Under the pieces are notes generated by a model. That model had not been told where the DNA came from and did no database searches. It saw only the letters and a program-made list of their open reading frames with translations. A stretch of DNA of 64,000 bases from Actinopolyspora biskrensis. Lineage in GTDB: Bacteria > Actinomycetota > Actinomycetes > Mycobacteriales > Pseudonocardiaceae. Positions within the stretch are counted from its first letter, which is position 1. Each line of letters opens with the position of its first letter. Below are positions 26,636 through 35,598 of this stretch, one piece after another. The position numbers and the translations under genes are program-made. Location: positions 1 through 64,000 of the forward strand of contig NZ_JACBYW010000008.1 in assembly GCF_013408175.1 (NCBI RefSeq), written 5' to 3'.

Positions 26636-27535
26636 TCAGCGGCGCAGGTGGTCCCGCAGTGTGCGCGCGACCCGCGCCATCAGTATTTCGGCTTCAGGCT
26701 GGGTCGCGGCCGGTACCCGCGATTCGGTGAGCGCGGCGATGGCGAAGCACCGCCCGTCGGAGTGCTCGACGACTCCGACCTCGTGGCGCAGGTTCAGCAG
26801 CGTGCCGGTCTTGGACGACCACGTCGAGGCGTCGGAGCTGAAGTCGGGGGCCAGCCGCTGCCGCAGCAGGTTGCTGCCCATGAGTTCGCGTACCCGCGCG
26901 GCGACGTCGCGGTCGATGTTCGACGGTGTCCACAGTGCGTGCAGCAGGTCGACGAAGGAACGGGCCGATCCGGAATTCGCCCGGGTGACGTCGAGTTGGG
27001 CGATCTCGTGGCCGCGTCCGGCGGTTCCGGCACCGATGGCCAGCGAGTGGGCGAGGTGGGCCTGGTCCGGTTCGAGCCGTTCCGCGGGGGTGTCGGCGAG
27101 ATCGCCGATTCGGTGCCTGGCGGTGATGCCGTTCAGTCCCCACTCCCGCATCGCGCGGGTGACCGCGGTGGGTGGTGTGAGTTCGAACAACGCGTCTGCG
27201 GCCACGTTGTCGCTGATCGCCATGCTCAGGTAAAGCAGGTCGTCGACTGCCACCTGCGCGGGGTGCTGGAACCTGGTCAGCCCGGTCGGTCCGGGTGTGG
27301 TGACGCGGCCGGGTTGTACTTCCAACCTCCGGGACCCGTCGAGTTCGCCGCGGTGGATCCGGTCGACCGTGGTGGTGGCCAGCGGCACTTTGATCAGCGA
27401 GGCGACGGGGAAAGCCAGGTCCGGCTCGATGCCGATCTCGTGCCCGGAGCACAGCTCGCGCACCAGGAACGATCCGCGCAGCCCGCCGTCCTCGAGTTCG
27501 GCGACGAGTCCGCTGATCAGCTTTTCGGCGTGCAC
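26636..27535 (-). CDS. blaB: BlaB-like serine beta-lactamase-fold regulatory protein
   Basis: A 299-residue protein of the class A beta-lactamase fold without a signal peptide. Active-site-like motifs are present: SLIK (SxxK, residues 46-49), AISDN (SDN) and SSKTGT (KTG). The layout, next to a LysR gene that is divergent from a secreted beta-lactamase, copies the S. cacaoi blaL-blaA-blaB cluster, where the cytoplasmic BlaB protein is needed with BlaA for beta-lactamase expression. GTG 27535 is chosen for its GGGAGA site; GTG 27583 would overlap the LysR gene. Alternatively it is an unexported serine hydrolase. Confidence 0.75.
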   Translation of the reverse strand: MHAEKLISGLVAELEDGGLRGSFLVRELCSGHEIGIEPDLAFPVASLIKVPLATTTVDRIHRGELDGSRRLEVQPGRVTTPGPTGLTRFQHPAQVAVDDLLYLSMAISDNVAADALFELTPPTAVTRAMREWGLNGITARHRIGDLADTPAERLEPDQAHLAHSLAIGAGTAGRGHEIAQLDVTRANSGSARSFVDLLHALWTPSNIDRDVAARVRELMGSNLLRQRLAPDFSSDASTWSSKTGTLLNLRHEVGVVEHSDGRCFAIAALTESRVPAATQPEAEILMARVARTLRDHLRR

Positions 27536-27566
27536 GTGTTCTCCCGTTTCCGCGCGGGGGTTTCGG

Positions 27567-28445
27567 TCATTCGTCCGCGTCACCGCCGAGGCAGCGTGCG
27601 ATGCCCGACCACAGCAGGGTGCGGAGGCGTTCGGCGTCGTCGCCGACTTCGGCAGCGACGTCGAAGCCGCGGGTGAGCCGGAGTTCGGCGACGGGGCGCC
27701 ACTGTAGTCCGAACTCCCCGGCCTGGGCCGCCGAGCACAGCAGCAGGTCGGCGGACCCGAACACTTCGCCGACGGCCGAGGTCAGCGAATCGGCGACGGA
27801 GACTTGGGAGGGACGCAGCCCCACGGAGTCCCGCAGGCGGGTCAACCGGTCCCGGATGTGGGGGACGTCGTCCTCCGGCTGGATCCACACCCGGCGGCGC
27901 GGCATCACCGCGGAACGGCCGATGCGCAGTGTTTCCAGGTGAACGGGTCCGGGACGCAGGTTCACCGCGCTGCCCACGCCCAGCGGAACCGTCCAGTGTG
28001 CTTCGTCGGACGGCACCGCGGTGAGGGCGGCGCGCACGTCGTTGGTGTGCAGCAGGTCGAGACGTTCGCCCGGTTCGGCGGGGCGGAACTCGAGGACGAG
28101 CTCGCACGCGCGGGCCTCGGCGTCGAGTTCGGCGAGGTCCCTGGTGGTGCAGAACGCGGGCACCGCCACTCGCAGCGGGCGCAGCCGGGCGCGCTGGGCG
28201 GCGTGGTCCATCGCGTCGGCGAGCCGCACCATCCGCCGTGCCCACGGCAGCATGTCCCGCCCGAAGGGGGTGAGGTGCGCCCGCCGGGTCGAGCGGTCGA
28301 ACAGTCGTTCACCGAGGTGTTGTTCCAGCGCGGCGATCCGCCGGCTGGCCACCGGCTGTGCGATGCCGGCCGCGGCGGATCCGCGGGTGAAGCTGCCGAG
28401 TTCGCTGACGCTGACGAACGCCCTGCAACCACCGACCAGATCCAC
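27567..28445 (-). CDS. blaA: LysR-family regulator, BlaA-like
   Basis: A 292-residue LysR regulator with N-terminal winged HTH (FVSVSELGSFTRGSAAAGIAQPVASRRIAALEQHLGERLFDRSTRR) and a periplasmic-binding-like effector domain. It is transcribed divergently from the beta-lactamase gene and followed closely by the blaB-like gene. In S. cacaoi the equivalent BlaA activates blaL. The GTG start at 28445 is 12 bases from the T-N11-A box. Confidence 0.85.
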   Translation of the reverse strand: MDLVGGCRAFVSVSELGSFTRGSAAAGIAQPVASRRIAALEQHLGERLFDRSTRRAHLTPFGRDMLPWARRMVRLADAMDHAAQRARLRPLRVAVPAFCTTRDLAELDAEARACELVLEFRPAEPGERLDLLHTNDVRAALTAVPSDEAHWTVPLGVGSAVNLRPGPVHLETLRIGRSAVMPRRRVWIQPEDDVPHIRDRLTRLRDSVGLRPSQVSVADSLTSAVGEVFGSADLLLCSAAQAGEFGLQWRPVAELRLTRGFDVAAEVGDDAERLRTLLWSGIARCLGGDADE

Positions 28446-28456
28446 CGCACCATTCT

Positions 28457-28471
28457 ATGCGTTCTCGGCAT
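28457..28471. promoter_or_regulatory. LysR box between blaA-like and bla genes
   Basis: ATGC-GTTCTCG-GCAT, a dyad with the T-N11-A core required by LysR regulators, lies in the 110-bp spacer between the divergent genes and close to the regulator start, where autoregulatory boxes usually sit. The repeated GCGTTC at 28476-28481 may be part of an activation half-site. Confidence 0.5.
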
Positions 28472-28555
28472 GGAAGCGTTCGTTTCCGTCTTGGACAGCA
28501 TGAGCGCCGGGCACAAGACTGTGCTGCGTAATTCCGACGAGGAAGGGGAATCTCC

Positions 28556-29452
28556 GTGCTCATACGTCGTTTCCAGCGGGTGGGGATCGCACTGCTGGCT
28601 CTGTTCGCGCTCGTGGGCTGCGCCGGGGTCGAGCCGTCTGCTCCGAAGGCGGCGGCCCGCACCTCGTCCGCCGAGCTCAAGGATCGGTTCGACGGGCTGG
28701 AGCAGCGGTTCGACGCCCGGCTCGGGGTGTACGCGGTGGACACCGCCACGGGGGAGGAGGTGACTCACCGGGCTGACGAGCGCTTCGCCTACGCCTCCAC
28801 GTACAAGGCCCTGTCGGCGGGTGTGGTGCTGCGGCGCAACACGATCGGCGGTCTGAACCGGCGGATCCACTACAGCGCGAGCGATCTGGTGACTTATTCG
28901 CCGGTCACGAAGAAGCACGTCGATACCGGCATGACGCTGCGCGAGGTGATGGACGCCGCCATCCGCTACAGCGACAACACCGCCGCGAACCTGCTGTTCC
29001 GCGAGATCGGCGGTCCTGCCGCTCTGCAGGCCGCGTTGCGCGGGATCGGGGACACCACCGTTCACGTCGACCGCACCGAGCCAGAGCTCAACCGGACCAG
29101 CCCGGGCGACCTCCGCGACACCAGCACTCCTCGCGCCATGGCCGGGAGCCTGCGGAAGTTCACCACGGGCGACGTGCTCTCCCCGGACAAGCGCGCGATC
29201 CTCAACGAGATGCTGCGCACCGCCCAGCTGACGGAGGACCTGATCCGGGCCGGTGTCCCCTCAGATTGGGAGGTCGGGGACAAGTCCGGGGCCGCCGACT
29301 ACGGGACCCGCGACGACATCGCCGTCATCAGGCCGCCGGGGCGGGCTCCGATCGTGCTCGCGATCATGTCGGACCGGCAGGACGAGGACGCCGACTACGA
29401 CAACGCGCTCATCGCGCAGGCGGCCCGGCAAGTCGTGGACGTCCTGCGCTGA
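28556..29452 (+). CDS. bla: Class A beta-lactamase, lipoprotein form
   Basis: A 298-residue class A enzyme with all catalytic motifs: Ser81-T-Y-Lys84 (S70xxK73), Ser139-Asp140-Asn141 (SDN loop), Glu175 in EPELN (Glu166), and Lys243-Ser-Gly (KSG in place of KTG). The signal peptide ends in a lipobox (LVGC, Cys22), so it should be anchored to the outer face of the membrane. It hydrolyses the beta-lactam ring of penicillins and probably cephalosporins. GTG start with GAGGAAGGGG upstream. Regulation is probably through the divergent BlaA-like activator. Confidence 0.93.
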   Translation: MLIRRFQRVGIALLALFALVGCAGVEPSAPKAAARTSSAELKDRFDGLEQRFDARLGVYAVDTATGEEVTHRADERFAYASTYKALSAGVVLRRNTIGGLNRRIHYSASDLVTYSPVTKKHVDTGMTLREVMDAAIRYSDNTAANLLFREIGGPAALQAALRGIGDTTVHVDRTEPELNRTSPGDLRDTSTPRAMAGSLRKFTTGDVLSPDKRAILNEMLRTAQLTEDLIRAGVPSDWEVGDKSGAADYGTRDDIAVIRPPGRAPIVLAIMSDRQDEDADYDNALIAQAARQVVDVLR

Positions 29453-29548
29453 TCCGCGGCGGTGACGGGGGGCGGGGCGTCGGTCACCGGGCACCGAGCC
29501 CCGTGCGTTCGATGCGGCCCGTTGTCGAGCGTGTGTGAGGATTCGTGA

Positions 29549-30061
29549 ATGAATAGCATCGAACGCCCGCTGCCGCCCATGAACGCCGACGAGCGTGCCG
29601 TGCTCGAAGGCTGGCTCGACTTCCACCGGGCCACCCTCGAGACGAAGTGCGCGGGGGTGGACGAGACGCAGGCCGCCACCGCCTCCGTGCCGCCGTCCGG
29701 GATCACGCTGACCGGCCTCGTCCGGCACGTGGCGGAGGTGGAGCGCAACTGGTTCCGCCGGGTCCTGGCCGGAGAGCAGGCACCGCCCATTCACGATCCG
29801 CGGGCCGACCCCCACGGTCCCGAGGGGGGTTTCGAATTGGCCGAGGGCGCGAGCCTGCACGAGGCGCTGGCCACCTGGAAGGCGGAGGTCGCCCGTGCTC
29901 GTGAGTGCTGCGCCGGCCGTTCCCTGGATGAGACCGGCCATTTCGCGGGTGGGGAAGTCAGCCTGCGCTGGATCTATGTCCACATGGTCGAGGAGTACGC
30001 GCGGCACAACGGCCACGCGGATCTGGTCCGGGAGCGCATCGACGGCACGACCGGTGTCTAG
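29549..30061 (+). CDS. DinB-family (DUF664) protein
   Basis: A 170-residue four-helix-bundle protein of the DinB/DUF664 type: [22 protein letters not shown] and [29 protein letters not shown] carry the three metal-type His residues of the family. Many actinobacterial members are mycothiol- or bacillithiol-S-transferase relatives, but the substrate is unknown. GTGAGGA precedes ATG 29549. Confidence 0.85.
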   Translation: MNSIERPLPPMNADERAVLEGWLDFHRATLETKCAGVDETQAATASVPPSGITLTGLVRHVAEVERNWFRRVLAGEQAPPIHDPRADPHGPEGGFELAEGASLHEALATWKAEVARARECCAGRSLDETGHFAGGEVSLRWIYVHMVEEYARHNGHADLVRERIDGTTGV

Positions 30062-30149
30062 CTGTGCTCCACCGGGCGTTCGTGTCGGACAACCGGTGCC
30101 GGGAGTCGTCGCCCGCCACCGCCCCGATAACTGTTCAGGATTTACTGTA

Positions 30150-30167
30150 ATACAGCGAACGCTGTAT
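30150..30167. promoter_or_regulatory. 18-bp perfect dyad, CmtR operator candidate
   Basis: ATACAGCG-AA-CGCTGTAT lies 10 bp before the cmtR-like start. A TTTACT -35 (30141-30146) and TATCGT -10 (30165-30170) flank or overlap it, so bound repressor would block polymerase. The mRNA would start at or next to GTG 30178, i.e. leaderless, which agrees with the lack of a ribosome site. Confidence 0.7.
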
Positions 30168-30177
30168 CGTTGGTGTC

Positions 30178-30546
30178 GTGTTCAAGTGTGAAACTCAGGA
30201 GCAGGCGCTGGGCAGGCTGGGGCGGGCGTTGGCCGATCCGACGCGTTGCCGCATCCTGACCGCGTTGCTGGACGGGACGAACTATCCGGGGCAGCTGGCC
30301 GAGCGGCTCGGGCTGTCCCGCTCGAAGGTGTCCAACCACCTGGCCTGCCTGCGGGGCTGCGGACTGGTGGTGGCCGTGTGCGAGGGGCGTCGGGTGCGCT
30401 ACGAGATCGCGGACACGCACCTGGCCGAGGCGTTGCGGGAACTGGTCAAAGTGGTGCTGGCCGTCGAGCCGGAACCGGCCTGCGCCGATGACGACCGGAA
30501 CTCCGAGGCGTCCCCGGACGTCACGTGGGAGGTGGTCTCCTCATGA
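30178..30546 (+). CDS. cmtR: CmtR-type ArsR/SmtB metal-sensing repressor
   Basis: A 122-residue winged-helix repressor very close to Mycobacterium tuberculosis CmtR. Shared segments include LGRALADPTRCRIL, YPGQLAERLGLSRSKVSNHLACLRGCGLVV and VRYEIADTHLAEAL. The CmtR ligands Cys57, Cys61 and Cys102 fall at exactly the same residue numbers here, so Cd(II)/Pb(II) sensing is likely. It sits directly on a perfect dyad operator and overlaps the downstream efflux gene by ATGA, so metal would derepress both. Confidence 0.88.
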   Translation: MFKCETQEQALGRLGRALADPTRCRILTALLDGTNYPGQLAERLGLSRSKVSNHLACLRGCGLVVAVCEGRRVRYEIADTHLAEALRELVKVVLAVEPEPACADDDRNSEASPDVTWEVVSS

Positions 30547-31313
30547 GCGAGCCCGTGGGGTCCCGGCAGGACTCACGACCCGAGGAGCACTGCGCGGACC
30601 CGTGCTGCGCTCCGTCCGGGTCCGCGACGCGCTCCCGGCCGGAGGAGCCGGGGCAGCGGCGCCGGAGGGTTCTGATCCGCCGGGTGCGGCTGCTGGTGGC
30701 GGCCACGATCTCCTACAACGTGATCGAGGCGATCGTGGCGATCAGCGCCGGTGTGGCGGCCTCCTCGGCGGCGCTGATCGGTTTCGGGCTGGACTCGGTG
30801 GTCGAGGTGGCCTCGGCCGCGGCTGTGGCCTGGCAGTTCTCGGCCCGTCAGGAAGAGGTGCGCCGGCTCAGGGAGCGGCGGGCCCTGCGCATCATCGCGG
30901 TCTCGTTCTTCGTGCTGGCCGCCTACGTGACGGTCGAGGCGGTCCGCACCCTGGTGGGGTCCGGGGATCCCGCACCGTCGTTGGTGGGGATCGTGCTGGC
31001 CGCGCTGTCGCTGGTCATCATGCCGGCGCTGTCGCTGTCCCAGCGCTACACCGGCCGCCTGCTGGGGTCGGCCAGCGCCGTGGCCGATTCCAAGCAGACC
31101 CTGCTGTGCACCTACCTCTCCGGGGTGCTGCTGCTGGGACTGCTGCTCAACGGTCTGTTCGGCTGGTCCTGGGCCGACCCGGTGGTGGCTCTGGTCATCG
31201 CGGCCGTGGCCGTGAAGGAGGGGCGCGAGGCCTGGCGCGGTGACAACTGCTGCGCTCCGGGCGGTCTGTCCCTGGCCACGTCGGGAGGCGAGCGGGACGA
31301 CTGCTGCGACTGA
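30543..31313 (+). CDS. Cation diffusion facilitator with Cys-rich ends
   Basis: A 256-residue CDF-family transporter core with about six hydrophobic segments. SYNVIEAIVAISAGVAASSAALIGFGLDSVVEV carries the first Asp site (GxDS), and SAVADSKQTLL is the second metal-site helix. The cytosolic C-terminal domain is replaced by a short tail. Both ends hold Cys clusters (CADPCCAPSG; NCCAPGG and DDCCD), suited to soft metals. In M. tuberculosis CmtR controls a P-type ATPase; here the partner is a CDF pump. Likely function: Cd/Pb/Zn efflux. Confidence 0.85.
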   Translation: MSEPVGSRQDSRPEEHCADPCCAPSGSATRSRPEEPGQRRRRVLIRRVRLLVAATISYNVIEAIVAISAGVAASSAALIGFGLDSVVEVASAAAVAWQFSARQEEVRRLRERRALRIIAVSFFVLAAYVTVEAVRTLVGSGDPAPSLVGIVLAALSLVIMPALSLSQRYTGRLLGSASAVADSKQTLLCTYLSGVLLLGLLLNGLFGWSWADPVVALVIAAVAVKEGREAWRGDNCCAPGGLSLATSGGERDDCCD

Positions 31314-31554
31314 GGTGAGGAGTTCGCCGGGCGGGGTGGCGAGGCGGTGTCGCTTCCGCCCGCCCCCGCCCGGGTGCCGCGCGGGGCGTCGTGCCCCGGT
31401 CCGGTTGTTGCACACCGCCGGGGCCGTCCCGGCGAGTGCTCTACTCGGGCGAGGTGGGGTCGCGTTCGAGGGTGACGGAACCGACGGCGAGGTGGAACGG
31501 TGCGGGCACGGGTGGCCGGTGCAGGCGGGCCATGCGCCGCAGGGCCAGCCACGG

Positions 31555-31905
31555 TCACCGCGGGGCCCGGCGAGTCGCGGTGAACAGGATCGTCGACCGT
31601 GCGGAGGACGGGTCGGGGAACGTGAGTTCCGGCCCGTGGGGTCCTCGGGCGAACCAGTCGGGCGTGTCCGCGACGCCGGCGTCGAGCAGCCGCCGGGGTG
31701 GCGACCACGCGGAGCGGTCGGCGCTGGGCCGGTCGGCGGTCATCCACCGCAGGCCTTGGGCGGGGTAGTCCGGGGTGCCGTGGAGGTTCGAACCGCGGGC
31801 CAGCAGCATGAGTCACCGGCCGTTCCGGTAGGCGATGGCGTCGTCGAAGAAGCCCTCGGACTCGTCGGCGAACACCCGTGGGGCGGACCAGGCGGGACCT
31901 TCCGA
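31555..31905 (-). pseudogene. Decayed gene fragment of unknown family
   Basis: Two open stretches on the minus strand, broken by a TGA at about 31812, look like parts of one protein: VFADESEGFFDDAIAYRNG, then LLARGSNLHGTPDYPAQGLR and AGVADTPDWFARGPHGPELT. Composition and motif style suggest a carbohydrate-active beta-propeller, but I cannot name it. The region 31314-31554 before it shows nothing else. Confidence 0.3.
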
Positions 31906-31907
31906 TC

Positions 31908-32651
31908 TCAACCGATGGAAGGACCAGATGGTTCTCGGGTCGGTCCGAGCCCGGTCTCCGTCAGGGACATCTCGGCGTCGTCCGGGGCCAGGTGGCCGTC
32001 CTCCATGCCGATGAGGCGGTCACACCGGTCGGCCACCCGGGGGTCGTGGGTGGCCATCAGAATGGAGGTGCCCTGCTCGCGCATCGACAGCAGCAAGGTC
32101 ACGATCTCTCGGGCGGTTGCGACGTCCAGGGCCGCGGTGGGTTCGTCGGCGATCACCACGTGGGGCTCGTTGGTCAGTGCTCGTGCGATGGCCACCCGTT
32201 GCCGCTCGCCGCCGGAGAGTTCGGAGGCTTTTCGGTGCAGTGCCCACTCGAGGCCGACGTCGTTGAGTGCCCGACGGGCGCGTTCGCGTCGTTGCCGCCG
32301 GGATATGCGGGGACGGGCGTATTCCAGCGGGATCGTGACGTTGTTCGCGACGCTGTCGTCCTCGACGATGGCGAACTCCTGGTGGAGATAACCGAAGAAC
32401 GCGTTGCGCAGCCGTGCCCGGTGCCGCTCCCGAGCGGGGGCCAGCGCACCGTTGACGACCAGTTCACCGCTGGTGGCCGGGAGGGTGAGCCCGAGCAGAC
32501 TCAGCAGTGTGGACTTGCCGCAGCCGGAGGGACCCATCAGGGCCACCGCCTCGCCGGACTCGATGGACAGGGACACCTCGTGCAGCGCTTCGACGCGCAG
32601 CCGCCCCTGTCCGTAGGTCTTGGACAGCCCGGAGGCCTGTAGCAGGGTCAT
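31908..32651 (-). CDS. ABC transporter ATP-binding protein (LolD/MacB type)
   Basis: A 247-residue ATPase. Walker A is GPSGCGKST, the Q-loop follows in FGYLHQEFAIVEDDSVANNV, the signature is LSGGERQRVAIARAL, Walker B is VVIADEPTAALD, and the H-loop MATHDPRVADRC. Sequence style fits the MacB/LolD/FtsE group, which works with FtsX-like permeases on extracytoplasmic substrates rather than classical import. Downstream of two permease genes with an 8-bp gap, so the three form one operon. Confidence 0.92.
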   Translation of the reverse strand: MTLLQASGLSKTYGQGRLRVEALHEVSLSIESGEAVALMGPSGCGKSTLLSLLGLTLPATSGELVVNGALAPARERHRARLRNAFFGYLHQEFAIVEDDSVANNVTIPLEYARPRISRRQRRERARRALNDVGLEWALHRKASELSGGERQRVAIARALTNEPHVVIADEPTAALDVATAREIVTLLLSMREQGTSILMATHDPRVADRCDRLIGMEDGHLAPDDAEMSLTETGLGPTREPSGPSIG

Positions 32652-32658
32652 GGTGTGC

Positions 32659-33738
32659 TCACCGGCCTTTCAGCTCGTGCCCACTCTGCTGTTTCATCGC
32701 CCAGGCCCACAGACCCGCGAAGATCACCACAATGAATGCCATGACCCACACGGCACCGGAGGAGAGCGGGCCGCCGACCAGCCGTACCCCGGCCAGCAGC
32801 GGCAACGGTGGGACGAGGACCACGATGCCGACGAATCCGGCGAGCCTGACGGCGATGTGGCTGCGTCCGGCACCGTGGGTGCGCCGGATCGCGAAGACGG
32901 CCCGTTGTCGGTGCAGCGTCTGGCGCACCGTGGCGGCGAAGGCCACCAGCACCAGCCCGAGGAAGGCCATCAATCCGACAACGTACATCGCCGACATGAC
33001 CATGATCCCGGAAAGCCGCTGCGGCTGATCGACCGCGACGTGCCCCGGGACGAGATAGAGTCCCCCGGCGGCACTGCTCGCGACGTAGGAGTCCAGTTCG
33101 GAGTCGCTCGCCTCCACCAGCACGGCCCGTGACATGGCCTCCTCCCGCTCCATCGAGTTGAGCCGCGGCAGGCTGCTCGGGGGCAGGTTCAGCACCAGAC
33201 GCTCGTCCAGCGGCACCGCCCCAAAATTGGCGTCGAAGTAGGTGGCCGAGCCGGGTAGTCGCTCGGTTGAGCCGAAGGTGTGTCCGGCCAACTCGACCTT
33301 CCCCACCGGTTGAGCGACCTCGGCGCCGCGCATCGCGCAGGGAGCCGGATCACACAGCTCGAGGCCGGGCACCGTCTTCTCCAGCTCCGAGCCGCTGAAG
33401 AGCACCGTCGGCACGCCACCGGCGAACCCCGGCTCGTCGACCCGCACGTTGTTGAGCACGGCGGTATAGGCACGCTCGTCCCGGACCATACCGACGAGAT
33501 CGGACACAGCCTGCTCGGGCGCGGCCGCGGGGCCGGTGCCGCCGTAGTAGGGCTTGAAGACCACCGCCCCGCGCTCGCGCAGCTCGTGGCCACCGCGCAA
33601 CGCCTTGAACTGGACGAGCACATCGGCGAGCACGAAGGCCAGCACCACGCAGACCAGCGCGATCACCGCGGCCAACGAGAGCATCGTGGGCCAGCGCCGC
33701 AGCGCCATGCGGATACCGCCCCAGAGATCACCCAGCAC
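32659..33738 (-). CDS. FtsX/MacB-like ABC permease
   Basis: A 359-residue permease with one N-terminal membrane helix (PTMLSLAAVIALVCVVLAFVL), a large extracytoplasmic domain of about 190 residues containing a Cys pair (CDPAPC), and three C-terminal helices (VMSAMYVVGLMAFLGLVLVA onward). This 1+3 topology is that of FtsX/MacB permeases. It overlaps the upstream permease gene by 11 bp. Substrate unknown; such systems often expel peptides or lipids or drive cell-wall hydrolases. Confidence 0.8.
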   Translation of the reverse strand: MLGDLWGGIRMALRRWPTMLSLAAVIALVCVVLAFVLADVLVQFKALRGGHELRERGAVVFKPYYGGTGPAAAPEQAVSDLVGMVRDERAYTAVLNNVRVDEPGFAGGVPTVLFSGSELEKTVPGLELCDPAPCAMRGAEVAQPVGKVELAGHTFGSTERLPGSATYFDANFGAVPLDERLVLNLPPSSLPRLNSMEREEAMSRAVLVEASDSELDSYVASSAAGGLYLVPGHVAVDQPQRLSGIMVMSAMYVVGLMAFLGLVLVAFAATVRQTLHRQRAVFAIRRTHGAGRSHIAVRLAGFVGIVVLVPPLPLLAGVRLVGGPLSSGAVWVMAFIVVIFAGLWAWAMKQQSGHELKGR

Positions 33739-34729
33739 GATCCACCTCGTTTCGTGTCCGTGTTCCGAGGGCGGTCGCCAGCAGCCACGCCACCGCCGCG
33801 AGCAGCAGACCGCCTGCCGCGCCCGCGCCCAGCACCAGGCACTCGATTCGGGTTAGCGGTTGCAGCCCCACCAGTGCGATCAGCACACCCGACAGCGCGA
33901 CCCCGCTCACGACACCCAGGACCTGGAACGGGAGACCGCGCGGCCACACCTGCCGCACCAATCGGGCGTGGGTGGCGCCGTGGCGAGCCCGGACCACGAA
34001 CTCGGCCGCCCGGTCACGCACACCCAGCGTCCAGCACAACACCGCCGCCAGGAGTCCTGCGCCCAGTAACCCACCGGTTACCCCCACCAGCGGATCGGTG
34101 GTGAGGTACTGGCCCAGCGGCATACTTTTCGCCGAATGGTCGCCGAATCCGGCCCGATTCACGATGCCGCGAAGCTCAGCGAGCTCACCCGGATCATCGG
34201 TGTTGACGACGTACTCGCCCGGGGGAAGCCGGTAATTCCCCAGCGGACGCGCGAACTGCAGGTCACCGGCTCCCTCCGGCGAGGGCATCGCGCCGACGAC
34301 CTCAACTCCCTCGGGGACCAGGGCGGGGGACTCTCCCCGCTGCCACTGTTGCTGTGAGTAGGTGCCCTCGAACACATAGGCACCCCGGTTTTCCTCCGGG
34401 GGCTCGCCGTCGTTCGAGTGGGCCGGGCTGTACCAGGGCACCACTCCTTCCGGATCGGCCACGAGGAACTGCGGAGCCCTTTCACCGTCCGAGGCGATGA
34501 CCAGCGCCAGCGAATGCTCGGTGACAAAATCCCGCAGCTCGTCGGCCACCACAGCCGGATCCTCCGCCTCGTCACCTCGAGGGCCGATACCGAATGTCAA
34601 CGTCGTCACCGTGCCCGGCATCTGGTAGGTGACCTCCTGGTAGGAGCTGACCGCCCAGTACATCGCCCATCCGAAAAACGCACTCAACACCCCCAGCAGG
34701 GCACTACTGACAACCAACCTCACCCGCAT
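33728..34729 (-). CDS. FtsX-like permease, second subunit
   Basis: A 333-residue protein with the same 1+3 helix topology as its neighbour: N-terminal helix LVVSSALLGVLSAFFGWAMYW, an external domain of about 180 residues, then LLGAGLLAAVLCWTLGV and two further helices. It is presumably the heterodimer partner of the next permease. ATG 34729 is preferred to the TTG two codons earlier. No ribosome site is obvious, so it may be leaderless or start elsewhere. Confidence 0.75.
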   Translation of the reverse strand: MRVRLVVSSALLGVLSAFFGWAMYWAVSSYQEVTYQMPGTVTTLTFGIGPRGDEAEDPAVVADELRDFVTEHSLALVIASDGERAPQFLVADPEGVVPWYSPAHSNDGEPPEENRGAYVFEGTYSQQQWQRGESPALVPEGVEVVGAMPSPEGAGDLQFARPLGNYRLPPGEYVVNTDDPGELAELRGIVNRAGFGDHSAKSMPLGQYLTTDPLVGVTGGLLGAGLLAAVLCWTLGVRDRAAEFVVRARHGATHARLVRQVWPRGLPFQVLGVVSGVALSGVLIALVGLQPLTRIECLVLGAGAAGGLLLAAVAWLLATALGTRTRNEVDRAG

Positions 34730-34866
34730 GCACAATCCCGTCCCGACATCCCGGCACCACTTCCGGTTGGTAGCTCACTCCTGCTCCTCAGTGCTTGAGG
34801 GGACGAGCATGCGCTGCGACCGGTTCGGCGTGGTTCGTGGTGCGGCGGATTCGGTGACGGGCGAGG

Positions 34867-35257
34867 TCAACCGGATCGGGTGGCCCACACCTCCACGAAC
34901 ACGTCCGCGGTGGTCCCGTCGAAGGTCTCGGCGTCGAACAGGGCCCCGAGCTCGCGGAGGTCACCGAGCAGCGTGGGGCGCGGGCGTTGGCCATGGACAC
35001 GAACTCCGGGTTCAGGTCGATCCCCCGGGCGGTGTCTCCCCTGGCGGTGAACCGGGCGAGATCACGTCCCGGTCCGCAGCCCGCGTCGAGGATCGTCGAA
35101 CTCTCGGGCAGGGCGGTCGTGAAGTGTTCGACGCGGTCGAGCATTTTGCCCGCGTGTTGGTCCGCGTAGTCCGCGGCGTGCTCGCTGTAGCGTGCCAGGA
35201 CAGCGCGACCGGATCGACCGGGTGTTGTCCGTCGCCGGGATCGGCGGTCGAGGACAT
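34867..35257 (-). pseudogene. SAM-dependent methyltransferase pseudogene (two frameshifts)
   Basis: From ATG 35257 the first frame reads MSSTADPGDGQHPVDPVAL, shifts to LARYSEHAADYADQHAGKML, and continues through the SAM site ILDAGCGPGRDLARFTARG and IDLNPEFVSMANARAP. A second shift then gives TLLGDLRELGALFDAETFDG, ending at TGA 34867. The class I methyltransferase pattern is clear, but two indels and the short length (about 130 codons, half the norm) make it non-functional. Confidence 0.65.
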
Positions 35258-35598
35258 GTTCGACTCCGGAGAAGGTGAGTCTCGGTGGTCGGCGAGTTTA
35301 CGGGAATCCCGCCCCGCTCGGCAGACGGTGCCGTGTTCGGCCAGCGGCTGTTCGTGGTCGCGAGTGCGCTGGGCACGGTCGTGCGGACCGCTTCGGCCGG
35401 TCAGATGAGCCCTCGTGGAGTGAGCGCGGCGTTTTCGCTGGGCATCCGCTGTCTCCTCGGGAAAGCCCCTGCTGTGTGCAGGTCCGTCCGACCGGGGAAA
35501 TAGGATTGCGCCGCCGATGAACACAGCTCGGCTCTTGTCCGGACACCCCGGAAAACTCCGGGAGGGTGTCGTCCAACCCCGGTTGCCGAAAGGTGATC
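35258..35598. other. Intergenic region, 341 bp, no gene seen
   Basis: High-GC spacer between the methyltransferase remnant and the glutamate symporter. No frame shows a recognisable protein. It must hold the promoter of the symporter gene, but no clear -35/-10 pair stood out. Confidence 0.45.

Noticed and set aside
31391-31768. Plus-strand gene between the CDF and ABC genes
   Set aside because: Arg/Gly-rich frame without ribosome site; the minus strand shows better, though broken, protein character.
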